From Sipunculus nudus (lineage: Eukaryota > Annelida > Sipuncula > Golfingiida > Sipunculidae), in assembly GCA_026874595.1 (NCBI GenBank), contig CM049314.1:16486729-16550728 (forward strand): DNA of 64,000 nucleotides. Reading direction: 5' to 3'. Below, one piece after another: positions 51,201 through 63,807 of this stretch. The notes under the pieces are model-generated. The model was given only the letters and a program-made list of their open reading frames with translations, had not been told where the DNA came from and did not search any database. The translations under genes and the position numbers were made by a program. Each line of letters starts with the position of its first letter. The first letter of the stretch is position 1.

Positions 51201-51495
51201 TTTATTATTAATTGATGATGATCATAACTTGTACTTATTAATTAATATTATCACCCCTGTTCAAGTTAACACTGGCTTTAAGTTGCATTTCAGGCACTAG
51301 TATTATTTAATCTTATGGGTTTTACAAAAGTAAGGGAACAACTGACAATTTGTGCTGTATAAATGGTTCACTATTAGATAGGGTAATTATGGCATTATAT
51401 ATTCAATAACTGGACCACACAGGAAATTGTAGATATCCTATGATTCAGAGGCGTTTTTAATTTTGTGTTCATAGATAGTGGTTGATTCCTCAAAT

Positions 51496-51557
<62 letters not shown>

Positions 51558-54500
51558 CATTACTATGTATTGCATCATTGTTAATTTACTTTGATATTTA
51601 TAACACTGTATTTTTGCTTTGATGTCTGTAAGGGTAATGGTCAGTGATACTGGATTTTGAAAAAAACGTGTCTGGAGTTTTGCTTTATTAGTAGAATAAG
51701 GCTGCCACTACCACCATCTAGTTGTTAAACCTGCCCAGTGAAGCGATCCAGATTTAACCAGAGGCATTATCTTGACATAGAAATCCAGTAAAACAGACCA
51801 TCACCCCATATATAACATGTATAGTGTACGTGTATACCATACTTGCTGTTTGTCTGGTGTTTTTTGTTACTTTATGCATCCTCATTATGCATCAATTTCT
51901 CATGGATGTGGCACTACCAGCATTCCATGATGCTGTCATTTATGCATGATACAGTCAGTATCATTTTTCTATTTATATCTGTTGTTAAACATGAAATTTG
52001 TGCATGTGATTTTGCAAATTTCATAAGAGTTCCTTGATTGACAAAGATATAAACCTGGTGTATGCTGTATTGCAGAGCGGGTATCATTTCTTTATCAGGG
52101 TAAAGTTAGAAATTAGTATTATTTGATTATATCCAAACATTTTATTCTTCATTTCTGAAAGGATTAGCCTTAAAGAAAATCTAATTAACCTCAAAGACCC
52201 AGCATTGTGTTTGTCTGTTTATCATCATGGTTATGTGATACACAGCAACGTAGCTAAGGTATTGTTATTTAATCAAGGACAATCCTGCTTTTGTCACATG
52301 ACAAAAATATAACAAATCTAAATAGGTCAGCCTGCCAGTGGTCGGAACAGGAAAGTCCTATTTGTAGGTACCTGGACCCAAGCAGATATCGTAAAGTAAC
52401 TGTAGGATAATTTTTTTTTCTTGTATCTTCATAACAAATTGTGCAGTCTTCAATTAGTTGTAGTAAAAGCACTGCTGTGGAATAACATGAATATGCATTG
52501 TATTCAATAGACACATTGTTAAGAGTAGAATAAGCAATAAGGATGATTGTATTTCTGTTAAACATCAATCTAGTGTATAAAGGATTCCAGGCATGTATCT
52601 AGACAATGATCAACAAATACAAACTGTCATTTTAACTTTGTGTCATTGGAAGACAGTGTAAACAGGTACTGCAGATATGTGTTATGTTACATTTAGGCAA
52701 TATGGTTTCTTTTGGCAGATAGAAATATAATGAAAATATGTTGTGGAACCCATCTGTGAGCCACACTTCTCCATTTGAGACACCTACAGGAGTCCCCTTA
52801 AAATGGTTTTTTTTTTTTTTTTTTTTTTTTTGCTGTAATATGATTTGACCAAAACTTGTGCTGGAAAGAAGTATGAAGTTATAAAAGTGACAGATTCCCA
52901 AAAGATGACTGAAATGTCAAACTTAGTGATGATAAGGAAGGGAACAAGAAACTTGTGCCATACAATGTTTCCCAGTTAAATGCAGGATAACATTTGTCAG
53001 TGTGGTTTTACTTCCAGTGTATATACAGGACCAGTGTATATATATGAAGTGCTGATGTTTTGTCACCTTTTTCATTTATTCCAAATTTTAAGTGATTGTG
53101 TACTAATTAGTATTTTATACCTTTCCTAATTGCAGAATGATCAAGAAGATTACCAGTACTTACATGTAGTGTCCATGTATTGTAGAAGCCCATCCAGAGC
53201 AAAAGCTTCCTTTATTCATCCATCCAGTACTTAGATGAAAGTATTTTACTCGAAAGACTTCTTATTAAAGAAAAAAAAGCTAATAACAAAACATGGCTCG
53301 GCAAAGTATTTACAAAATGATCTTTATAGTTTTGAATGGAGCCTGGTTAACGACTCCTAGCGACCACATTTTAAATATAACTGTAGGTTTGAATACAAAA
53401 TTATTTTTTTTTATTCAAATTTGTACTGTACTAAAAGAAGTCCTTACTGGCGATACCGGTAAGTGGGATGTTATGTTCCTGTCAGTAGAAAAAGCACCAA
53501 CAATAACAACTTGGTCAGTGTTTCAGAGAAGTTCTATCACCCTGAGGTTTACTACCAGTTTCAAATTGTACAGCAAGCATTATAATAATTATGTTTATTC
53601 CCTCATACTGGTCATAATGATGTCATAATGCATATAGTCAATTCTGTTACCAGTGGCAGTAATTTGAACAAATTATGAATTTATATTAGAATGAAAATCT
53701 GCTTTATTTATATATCTGTAATATGTGACAACATATATATATATATATGACACAGTGTATAACAGCTTTGATTGTACAGTGTAAACATATATGCATTAGA
53801 TATATACAGGTAATTAATTTACCTGCCGTCCCTTTAATGATCTCCTTGCTGCATTTATAATAGACAGCTTGAGCGTGATATAGTTGTATTGTCGGTTTTA
53901 AGCTTCATGATGTATATTCACATTTTACATTGTATCCGTGGCATTAAGAAGCGTTGAACTTCATATCCAAAACCATGATGTATTCATCCAGTATATATTC
54001 ATAAGAGATTTCATGTTTGTGCAATTTAATTACTTATTTACCGTCTGTTGTATACTTATATATACAAATACCTGCCTGTGTGATGATGATGGTCCGTGTA
54101 CTTATGTAAGGTATTCCGCTTCCAGTGTTCTATACGGTCAGCTTTCCCGTGTGTTATGATGTTATACCTGTATCTGGTAAAAAGCAATAAGTAAACTCCA
54201 TTGTCTCACCACGTGTGGGATCTTAATGAGCTATTTAAATAACTATGTCCTGCACGTCTGGACGTCACAGGTTATTGTGCTACTACTCTGTGTCAGAGTT
54301 TGATATTCACATAATCAGGCTGTAAACATGCTGTTTATCTGACAGCAAACCATGTCATTTTATGCTTAGTTGAGGAGTGTGATAAACCCCCAATAAAAAA
54401 AAAATTCATCTCTCAGAGGAACCAGTCGTATCAGTTTTGGATCGTACTCAATCGGTATTCCATGAAATGCGGATGTAAGCTTCATGGAAGTTTATAATAC

Positions 54501-55840
54501 TTCTCACCGCCATGAAATTAATCAAGCCTTTAAACAAGTATGAGCGTGACTGCCCAAGCCGAAACTCCTATACCAATCAAAACTACTCGGGTACAGGTAC
54601 ATGTATACGAGTTTCAGCTTGGACTTCCATTACATCATTTGGATGTAATTGATATTAATTGCATTTTTCCATTTTCAGATGAACACCTAAAGGTGTTTTT
54701 CTCTTAATATTATTCATTAAAATGAAAAAAAAAATTACGGAAGAAATGTTTGCCATGATTATATCTGACGGACGTTTTCGGTGTTATCACCCTTTGACTT
54801 TATAACGTCCGCATCACATATATTCCATATAACCAATGATAGATTCTGTATATTTCATGTGAACAAAGTTGAGGTTGAAGGGACATTTTGTTTTGTAAGT
54901 AAGACAAGCCTGGGCGTGCATATTATATACCAGGGTCGTGGTGTAAGCTTCAAACGACGTGTCAGGGTGACATGTACCGGAGGGGAACTGACAATCATAT
55001 ATTTATAATGATGCAACCATCTTTGTGTATCTGTCAATTTGCTCTTGTATATATGAAAGATCTAGTCATTAAATCAATATTAGCAAATAACTATGTCTGC
55101 ATTGTTTTATTTCATTAGTGGTTGTGAAATCGTGTGTAGCGTGTATGAAACCGTGTTCTTCTCATCCATATAATGGTAAGTTTTTTGTTTAGAAATTAAG
55201 AAAGTAAAGTTAACTAAAAGTTGATTTAAGCGTAAGCGGATAATTCTACAGACATTTTCCATGCTTCTTTTCTTGTCAATTAAAAATATGATGAATCCCT
55301 GTGTAAAATCAACGAAATTAAGGCCTTATTAAGTCGGATTTACTCTTGCGAAATAGAAAATACGGATATATTTAATATGTAAATATTATTAAAAGCAAAA
55401 AAAATTAATGCCTCCATAGAACGACCTTGCAGTGTATTATATGCATTAAAATTCGTTGAAAAATATGGCCCGGGCACGCACACAAACACGGCCGATCACA
55501 TGTCGAAACCCAACCACCTTCGATGGTGGTGGTAATTTCCTTTTGGCTGTAAAACTTTGCAGGCCTGCCAGATAACACCACTCATTCTGTTAGGAGGATT
55601 TTCTGAGAATGACGCAAATTACCCTTTTTTCTGCAGCACTTATTACCCCCTTTTCTTTTAGTAAAAGGATTCCGATGTGTACTTTTTCGTACCTGCTTTA
55701 AGAGTCCAGTTGGAACAATAATTGGACATTTCACAATTATTTTTTTACAATTGTCACAGCGTGTGTCACAACATGTAGAAAATGCCCTTCTCTACATACA
55801 GGCGGATGTGCACCATGTTTGTTTCTGATTTCTGGAATGT
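48201..55840. other. Long stretch without recognisable genes
   Basis: AT-rich DNA. Open frames at 48.2-55.0 kb are short, lack splice support and have no recognisable domain. Simple repeats inside: (TA)n at about 51501-51553, poly(T) of about 30 at 52807-52831, short (TA)n at about 53731-53748. Slight rises in CpG near 54420-54600 and 54960-55000 show no gene signal. Confidence 0.5.
51501..51553. repeat. (TA)n microsatellite
   Basis: Dinucleotide run of about 50 bases. Confidence 0.95.
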
Positions 55841-55845
55841 CTAGA

Positions 55846-55846
55846 G

Positions 55847-55912
<66 letters not shown>
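55846..55912. repeat. (TA)n(CA)n compound microsatellite
   Basis: A TA run with one TT interruption, passing into about eight CA units just before the element at 55988. Confidence 0.95.
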
Positions 55913-55913
<1 letters not shown>

Positions 55914-55987
55914 ATTATGGTATTCGAGGCAGATCTTTATTCAGTCTGTAATAAGAAATGGGGAATTGACGCTAATTTACTCTTTTT

Positions 55988-57946
55988 ATGCCCCCACATA
56001 GTGGCCGGGGCATATAGTTTTACCCATGTCCGTCATTCCGAAATGAAACAGTTGTACGGACTTTTTTTCGCAATGCCTGCAGACAGCCTAAATTTTTGTG
56101 TGTGGGTGCATAATGACCACCTACTGATCAAGTTCGCGTTTTGTCCCGGTTGACTAACTTTTGACCGTATGACGGCTCCGGAACATAGAACATTTCATGA
56201 AAAATAGAAATTTTCATGACAAATGCACATGTTCGGACTTTTTTTCGCAATGCTTGCAGATATTGGCCTAATTGTTGGTGTGTGGGCAAATTATGACTAG
56301 TTACAGATCGAGTTGGCGTTCGTCCTGTTTGACCTACTTTTGACTGTATGACGGCTCCTGAACAAAGAAAATTTCATTAAAAATAGAAATTATCATGACA
56401 AATGCACACGTACGGCATTTTTTCGCAATGCTTGCAGATATTGGCCTAATTTTTGGTGTGTGGGCGCATAATGTTCACTTTCAGATCGAGTTCGCGTTTT
56501 GTCTTAGTTGACCTACTTTTGACGGCTGTTGAACATAGAAAATTTCATGAAAAATTGAAATTTTCATGATAAATTCACATGTACGGACTTTTTTTCGCAA
56601 TGCTTGCAGATATTAGCCTGATTTTTGGTGAATGGAACAAAATGACCACTTTCAGATACGCGTTTTGTGCCGGTTGGCCTACTTTTGACCGTATGACAGC
56701 TTCTGAACATATAAAATTTCATGAAAAATTGAAATTTTCATGATTATTGCACATATACGGGCTTTTTTTCGCAGTGCCTGCTGATATTAGCCTGATTTTT
56801 GGTGTGTGGGCTAATTATGACTAGTTACAGTTCGAGTTGGCGTTCGTCCTGTTTGGCTTACTTTTGACTGTATGACGGCTCCTGAACAAAGAAAATTTCA
56901 TTAAAAATAGAAATTATCATGACAAATGCACATGTACGGCGTTTTTTTTTTTTTTTTCGCAATGCTTGCATATATTGGCCTAATTTTTGGTGTGTGGGCG
57001 CATAATGTTTACTTTCAGATCGAGTTCGCGTTTTGTCTTAGTTGACCTACTTTTGACCGTTTGACGGCTCTTGAACATAGAAAATTTCATGAAAAATTGA
57101 AATTTTCATGATAAATGCACATGTACGGACTTTTTTTCGCAATGCTTGCAGATATTAGCCTGATTTTTGGTGAATGGAACAAAATGACCACTTTCAGATA
57201 CGCGTTTTGTGCCGTTTGGCCTACTTTTGACCGTATGACAGCTTCTGAACATAGAAAATTTCATGAAAAATTGAAATTTTCATGATTAATGCACATATAC
57301 GGGTTTTATTTGCAATGCCTGCTGATATTAGCCTGATTTTTGGTGTGTGAGCAAATTATGACTAGTTACAGATAGAGTTGGCGTTCTTCCTGTTTGGCCT
57401 ACTTTTGACTGTATGACGGCTCCTGAACAAAGAAAATTTCATAAAAAATAGAAATTATCATGAGAAATGCACATGTACGGCGTTTTTTCGCAATGCTTGC
57501 AGATATTGGCCTAATTTTTGGTGTGTGGGCGCATAATGTTCACTTTCAAAACGAGTTCGCGTTTTGTCCTAAGTGACCTACTTTTGAACGTTTGACGGCT
57601 CCTGCAGATATGAGCCTGATTTCTGGTGTGTGGGCAGATCATGACAATTTACAGATAGATTTTACGTTTTGTCCTGATGGACCTACTTTTGACCGTATGA
57701 CGGCTACTGAACATAAGAAAATTACATTTAAAAAAAATGAAATTTTCATAATAAATCCACATGTATGGACTTTTTTTCGCAATGCCTGCAGATATTGGCC
57801 TGATTTTTTGTGTGTAAATTATGACCACTTACAGATCGAGTTCGTATTTTGTCCTGGTTTACATACGTTTGACCGTATGACAGCCCTTGAACACAGAATA
57901 TTTACAAACATTAACAAATATTTCTAATTTGCTCCAGGCGGGGGCA
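55988..57946 (+). mobile_element. Element with CCCCC/GGGGG termini and internal higher-order satellite
   Basis: The edges are inverse: ATGCCCCCAC..GTGGCCGGGGCAT at the left and CCAGGCGGGGGCATTTTTTT at the right. Inside, a monomer of about 177 bp is repeated about ten times, marked by TTTTTTCGCAATGCYTGCAG at 56069, 56246, 56424, 56596, 56770, 56958, 57138, 57310, 57489 and 57779. Three monomer types recur in the same order, giving a higher-order period of about 535 bp. A short GTCCGTC follows the left edge. Organisation resembles that of Helentron-like elements with internal tandem repeats; class inferred only. Confidence 0.7.
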
Positions 57947-58028
57947 TTTTTTTCAAAGAAGTCTTACTTGCTTTTTTTCCGGAACACTTACTCTTTTTTT
58001 CCGTCCAAGGCCTGCCTTTAGAAGTCTA

Positions 58029-58533
58029 ATGCATGCATTGACTTCGGGACTAACTTGTCGTACGGCAGGAGCTTGCATTACTGGTTTTTATGCAAAAATC
58101 AGTCCTATGTCAAACGTGGGTTTGAGCTTATTGTGGCACCATCTACATCAACCTACTTTTACGGGGAAAAGGGGGAAAAACTTAAAATCTTCTCTGAAAC
58201 GGACAAGCCGATTTGTTTGAATGTTCACATTAACGATCCCATGCAGGAACGCTCTTAAGATTTTTCGAATAGTTCCTGTTCGGTGACATTGACCGAGTTA
58301 CACGAAATTGAACTGCCAAGTCAATCTGCCAAGTACATGTACGTATACTGAGATTACAATCCCAGAAATGGCAGGAAGTAGCATCACTAAATTTATACAA
58401 ATGTTAATCACATGACTCATTTGAATTTGAGGTATTGGTAGCGCCACCTGTATCGGCCTTTTTTTACGTCGTCGCCCGTCTTTATTACATTACCCCATAC
58501 TATCTCAAGACGTGTAGGAGCTTGCATCACCAA
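58029..58533 (+). repeat. Repeat family with GGAGCTTGCATCACC motif, left part
   Basis: Units share GCAGGAGCTTGCATYACYR, TTTTTATGCAAAAATC and TGGCRCCATCTRYATCRACC. Copies start near 58065, 58371 (diverged) and 58514. The last is split by Helentron-like copy D and resumes at 60430 with ATGCAACAATCGATCGCATG. The uninterrupted first copy shows what the insertion site looked like. Confidence 0.7.
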
Positions 58534-58538
58534 TTTTT

Positions 58539-60429
58539 AGCTCAGCTGACTATAAGTCATCTGAGCTATAGTCGTGGTCCATTGTCCGTCGTCCGTCCGT
58601 CTGTCCGTCCGTCCGTCCGTAGATGTGGCACGTTTTGAAACCGTAAGACCTAGGAATCCAAAATTCAGCATAATGTTAGATGTCCCCAAGATCTCCTACC
58701 AAGCCGAAAACTGGGTCTTTGCGACTTCGTTCCTTTGAGAAATTAAGGAAAAACCTCAATTTTTTATTAAAATCCTATTTTCACACTTCAGGACTGCCTA
58801 ATATCAAAACCACTCATCTGTTTTTCCTTATATTTACCATAAATATTCTTCCATATAGTTCCTATGTACATGCCAGAAATTAAGTCTGTTAAGTATAAAT
58901 TCTTTAAGTTATGGGCCCAAACATAATGGACTTTGTAAAAAATCAGGAAAAATATTTACTCACTTAACATGAAAAATTTTGAAACTAGAGTCTATTTTCC
59001 CAAGTATATAACTATGTTTAATTAAGATTCAATTGCTTACCCAAAATTAGATCTGAATTTTGTAAATTTTTTAAGTAATTAGCATAAAAATAAAATCAGT
59101 ACCTTAAATTTTGCCCAACTTTGACCATGACACGTTTTTTTCCTGTAAGTACCATTGATTTTCACAGCATGTAAACATAAATATTTAATTTGTTTAAATC
59201 TGAAATTTGGAAATAAAAGCTTGAAAATTAAGCTAGTTATTGATTTTTTTCTTGAGGCTCTATTTTAGTCATTTGCTTTGAATAGAGGTTACAGATGCAG
59301 GGTCCCACTCCAGGTGACTGGAAGTCAGCTATGCCAGGGTTTCTGATTTGTTACAGTCACTGGGGGAGATCCCCTGCTGTGACAGGTGTACAGTTATTCT
59401 CATAACACCACCCCAATATCCCCCCCCCCCCCCGCAAACCCAACCCACCAAGTGTTATGCAGTATTGCTATTGTTTTCACTGTATCTCCTTAATTGTAAT
59501 GCTGTTTCCACTCTGATTTGCAAAAACTTTCTTTGAAAAAGTAATTCAAGGTGTAATCCTGAAGATGCAATGTTGTGTAATGTAGCATTTTTAAAGAAAT
59601 CATTTTTCTTTTAAATCATTTTACCAATCATAATGGAACCCATCAGTATGCTTAAATTATGATAAAATATGAAGCACATTATGGATAAATAAAGACACAA
59701 TTAAAAATTGTGAAATCTAAATCAAGTATTTTTTTTATATATTTATTGTTTTGCAGATTTAAAAGATATATTTTTGTGGTAAAAAATAAATAAACATTTG
59801 TATGCATGATGTGGTGTTATCTGACAAGATTGAGATTTATGATGATGCAATTGAGAATTATGAATCAACTTTTATATTCAGATATATATGTTATATTGAA
59901 AATGTATAGAAATATAAACTTAAATTTAAAAAAAATTTTTGTGGTTAAAAAATGAGGATTTATTACAAACATTTGTTCATTATTTTCCTGCATCAGCAGA
60001 ATTTGAGATCAGGCTTTGTTTGCCATGTTTTATGTTGTTAATTAGTTATATTTCAACTGTATACATTTCATTAAAAAAACATATTTTATAATATATATTA
60101 TAAAAAAAAAAGATTCGATTGAACAAATGTTTAAACTACTGAAATGTCAACAGTTAATCGAAAAGCCAACTAATGATCATGGTAATTGTACAGATCATTT
60201 GTTCACAAACTGCTCACATGCTTCAGTTTCAACATTAGGAAACACATGGTCAGGTCACAAAATATTATTTGCAACAATTTCTTGCTCATCAATACAAACC
60301 AATGATATAAACCAACCATGGCCTTTATTACCTCTTCCTCTTACACTTTATCTCCATTTGATATTATTTTAGATTTTAACCTACTAGGTTAACGTCAGCT
60401 GAGCACAGTGACCCATAGGTCCCTTGTTT
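58539..60429 (+). mobile_element. Helentron-like element, short form, copy D
   Basis: It starts AGCTCAGCTGACTATAAGTC at 58539 after a T-run and ends GTCAGCTGAGCACAGTGACC plus CATAGGTCCCTTGTTT at 60429. It is nearly identical to copy A along its whole length, including the GTCCGT run, the poly(C) position (shorter here) and the endonuclease-like remnant at 60127-60372. It is inserted in a T-run of another repeat; the paralogous uninterrupted site reads GGTTTTTATGC. No target duplication other than T's is seen, consistent with T|T insertion as described for Helentrons. Confidence 0.8.
60127..60372 (+). pseudogene. Endonuclease-like remnant inside copy D
   Basis: An 81-codon frame reads QLIEKPTNDHGNCTDHLFTN and TWSGHKILFATIS, nearly the same as the copy A frame. 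Only the C-terminal blocks of the domain are present and the catalytic-type Asp of SDH is Gly. Confidence 0.5.
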
Positions 60430-60719
60430 ATGCAACAATCGATCGCATGTCAAATGTTGCTGGACTGGGGTGCCATCTGTATCGACTTGCATGTTACTCT
60501 GAAAATCCTAGTAAACATTTAAAAATATTCTGCTCTTAAGCCATAAACCACTTGAATATTTCACAGAAATAAACTTCAGTTTAATTGAATGGGTTGAGTG
60601 CGGTCATTTTTGGTCGAGTTATGGGGATGCTGAACTTGGTTATTTGGTGAAATAAGCCTTCTAAGAATACAATCTGAGAAACAGCAGGAGCTACCATCAC
60701 CAAATGTTATGCAAATGTA
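60430..60719 (+). repeat. Repeat family with GGAGCTTGCATCACC motif, right part
   Basis: Continuation of the unit split by copy D (GTCAAATGTTGCTGGACTGG, GGTGCCATCTGTATCGACTT), plus the start of another unit (AACAGCAGGAGCTACCATCA) near 60682 that runs into the LINE fragment. Confidence 0.65.
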
Positions 60720-61390
60720 GCAGAGTAGCAAAAGCCCGCATTGCTTTTGGTAGAGACTTCGCTCCAACGTGTGGGAGCATAGAAGCATCCATCCTGAAAC
60801 CAAGATCAAGGTCTACAAGGCAGTAGTTATCACTACCCTGCTGTATGGCTGCAAGACATGGACTGTCTATGCAAGAAATGTCAAACAACTGAACCACTTT
60901 CACCTGACTTGCCTCCACCGAATGATGAATATTAGATGGCAAGAAATAGTTCCAAACTTAGGTCTTAACACGTGCCAAACTTCCGCTAATCTACATCATC
61001 GTGCATCGATCCCAGGTTCGATAGTCAGGTCACGTACTGCATGCCAGATATAAGTCTCCCAAAACAACTTTTGTATGGAGAACTGGTGTCTGATCTTGTA
61101 AAGATCCAACGGAGGTCAGCGGAGGCGCTATAAAGACAGTCTCAAAGCATCGCTAAAAAACTACCCATCAACACAGATACATGGGAAGAGCTAGCGCAGG
61201 GTCGGCTGCACTTAAAGGTGCAGGAGACGCTGATATAGCAGGACTGGGGAAGTCCAGGAGGAAACGTGAGGTACGCAAGGCGAGGAAGGCAACTAGCTCA
61301 AAAGCAACCACTAATCACATGTGTCCAACATGTGGGAGGCCCTTCCGTTACCGGATTGGCCTGACAAGCCATCTCCGTACACAAATATAG
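60720..61390 (+). pseudogene. LINE 3' fragment with C-terminal zinc-finger motif
   Basis: Frame-shifted remains of a non-LTR retrotransposon: AKARIAFGR, WEHRSIHPETKIKVYKAV, TTLLYGCKTWTVYARNVKQL, HFHLTCLHRMMNIRWQE, then after breaks a basic region (KSRRKREVRKARKA) and CPTCGRPFRYRIGLTSHLRT. This end is the C2H2-like motif typical of one large LINE group in invertebrates; here the last His is Gln (HLRTQ), so the finger is spoiled. Stop at 61388-61390. Several frame changes make it dead. Confidence 0.8.
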
Positions 61391-62689
61391 ATCAACCACA
61401 AAACCTAATTTAAAAAAAAAGAGCAAACGTGCCCACATGACACGAGCCACTTTCCACACACGATCCACTTCGTGACACGTGTACTTGCCACACATGTTCT
61501 TGGAAAAAAAAGGTAATTGTCAAATAATGATCAAGTATATTTCAGTGAAGGATTATGTTAAATTATCTATTATACAGGTTGGCGTTAGGCATGTAGGCCT
61601 TGTTTTTTGTTTTACATGTAAAAATAGCTATAATAACTAAACGAGGCACTCTCCATAACTCAGGTGGAGTCGTTCGGTGGTGTCTAGAGGTTTAGGAAAC
61701 CGGAGAAAACCCCCGGCTTCGGACGGGGGCACTACAACCCACTCTCATAGCCACGACAGCGGGAAGAGCCGAGCGTTTTACCTCTCGCCTGTCCAGGCTC
61801 CAATCTGCGGGGTCTGTTCACTGACAAAATTTAGTGTAATAAAGCTAGGGTAGCTAAACGATCTAATTATTAATGGACAGGTTGCGTCATTATGAGTTTC
61901 AAACTGCACATTTGACAATAAAAACACTGTAAATACTATATAAAATTTTAGAAAGGAGGGAATCAGGTGAGGTCATAATATGGACCATGCCATGTATAAC
62001 TGTCACTCGAATACACATTTTAGTTGGCTAACGAAGAAAAATTACTCTTTCTAGACACTTTTGCCTGCGGAGAGACTGCTCGAGAGAGCCTATGTAATGA
62101 TGGGGTGAAGCCTTGCACAGTTTCTTCCCTTTTCGCCGTGCCCAGCTAGTCAGCGGCGCAATCTGAAAGCAGAGTGTCAAGCTGTATTACTACATTTCAC
62201 CAAAAGATTTACCCCAAAGCCCAGTGGTATACACCACCTATACACAGGCTGAAATCTGTAGGGGATCACGGAGCACGCATGGGCCACAGAGCTGTGGTGC
62301 GAATAGCCATCTAGTGTGAAGACATGCCGACAACACACCGGCCAAGAGACATGCACAATGATTCAGTAGCCGCCCGGTCTTGTGCGGTCTTCTTTCTAGA
62401 ACGTGCAAAAGCTTCGGGAATAAATCCAAAGGACGCCACCGGATTGGACTCCCGTATGGGGTCTGATGTCAACCCTTTTGAAAAATTTTTATCAACTCCT
62501 ACAGCTGCAAGAGTCGTGTCTGCACACAGCCGACGCCTATATAAGACGACTCAATAGTTTGCTGCAAGTTCCGACTTGGCCAAAGAAGCTCAACCACTCC
62601 AAGCAGGCTGGTCAGCCACGCTCCAACGTCGCACATTTGGCCTTTCCAGATAAAAGAATGATTTTAACCTTTGTGATAAACAGTAATTT
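61391..62689. other. CpG-richer repeat-like DNA, unassigned
   Basis: It includes a strong short hairpin at about 61711-61730 (stem CCCCCG/CGGGGG). An open frame at 62324-62557 (MPTTHRPRDMHNDSVAARSC) shows no known domain. The block looks like remnants of mobile elements, probably linked to the LINE pieces on either side. Confidence 0.35.
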
Positions 62690-63710
62690 CCTACTTATGA
62701 TTAGACAAATGCAAACGAAGGATGGCCTTAACCAGAAGAAAAACCAAAGAAAACAATAGATATCTATGGGCTGCCATGATCAAAGGTCAGGCCACAGCTC
62801 TCCAATGTGCAAAGCCTTACTGGATCATGGAACAAGCTTTCAGAGGAAATTGCTCCTCAGATGCCATGTCGCCATTGCAAGGGCTTCAAAAAAGCAATAA
62901 GACCCTCTGTCAAGGAGAAAGCGCCTCTGAGATCCAAACCAGCAAAAGTATCATTGACCCCAGAAAACAAATAGAAAGATGAGTGGAGTAATAATACAAA
63001 ATCCTTTTTATGAACTTTATTACGGTCTTACAGTAGTAAGATAAAAAGCACTAGATGCAATGGAAAATCATGACAAGCCTAGATGACAAACCTAGTGAGT
63101 AGGAACTTGGCAAAGCAATTGATGCAATGTGTGGCAATGCTACTGGCAGGGATTGCATTACACCTGTGCTGATCAAGCATGGGAAGTGACCCGTTAAATA
63201 ACAAAGGTGACCACAACGACTGTAATAACTACCCTGGTCTATCACTCCTCATCACTGCTGGAGAGATCTTAGCTATGGTCGACCTCTCCAGACTTCGATG
63301 CTCTTCATCTTAGGTCTCAATGTGGATTCTGTCCAGAACGCTCCCATGTTGAAACGATTTTTTTTCTCCGTAAGCTTCAAGAAAAATGCAGAGGGAAAAG
63401 TAAGCCCTTTCTTGTGGCCCTTGTTGATCTCACCAAGGCCTTCAATCTGGTAAGTAATAAAGGCTTGTTCCAGCATCTAGAGAAGACTAGATTCAAACCA
63501 ATGCTACTCAGTATCATCAAATGTTTTCATGAAAGAAAACATCGGTTTTCATGGTGAGCATCTGATGCATTCTGTTTTTGCCATGGAGTCAAGCAGGGCC
63601 GCGTGCTTTCCAATTTGTGCGTAATCTTTTCCATTCACCTCAGGAAGTGCACGAAGTTGCTCAAACGCCAGACCCTCTCTCAAGACAGACGGCTGCCTAA
63701 TATATTAACA
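62690..63710 (+). pseudogene. LINE reverse transcriptase fragment (5' half)
   Basis: The plus strand reads, with stops and frame changes: MALTRRKTKENNRYLW and IIDPRKQIERW (linker region before the RT), then DCNNYPGLSLLITAGEIL, QCGFCPERSHVETIFFLRKL, PFLVALVDLTKAFNLV, LLSIIKCFHE and HGVKQGRVL. These are the fingers and palm blocks of a non-LTR reverse transcriptase up to just before the catalytic YxDD, which is missing. It ends in a (TA)n run. The 3' fragment at 60720 lies upstream in the same orientation, so the two are separate pieces or rearranged. Confidence 0.8.
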
Positions 63711-63717
63711 TATACTA

Positions 63718-63735
63718 AGTATATATATATACTAA

Positions 63736-63806
<71 letters not shown>
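63718..63806. repeat. (TA)n microsatellite
   Basis: A TA run with two early CTAAG interruptions. It generates long Tyr-Ile open frames on both strands that are not genes. Confidence 0.95.

Positions 63807-63807
<1 letters not shown>

Noticed and set aside
53293-53628. 111-codon plus-strand frame
   Set aside because: No splice sites, no homology recognised, and composition like the surrounding non-coding DNA.
13614-58883. Repeated 67-codon frames (MSPRSPTKPKTGSL type) at 13614, 17059, 28981 and 58680
   Set aside because: The frame is shared only because the Helentron-like copies share sequence. It does not resemble a known protein and has indels between copies.
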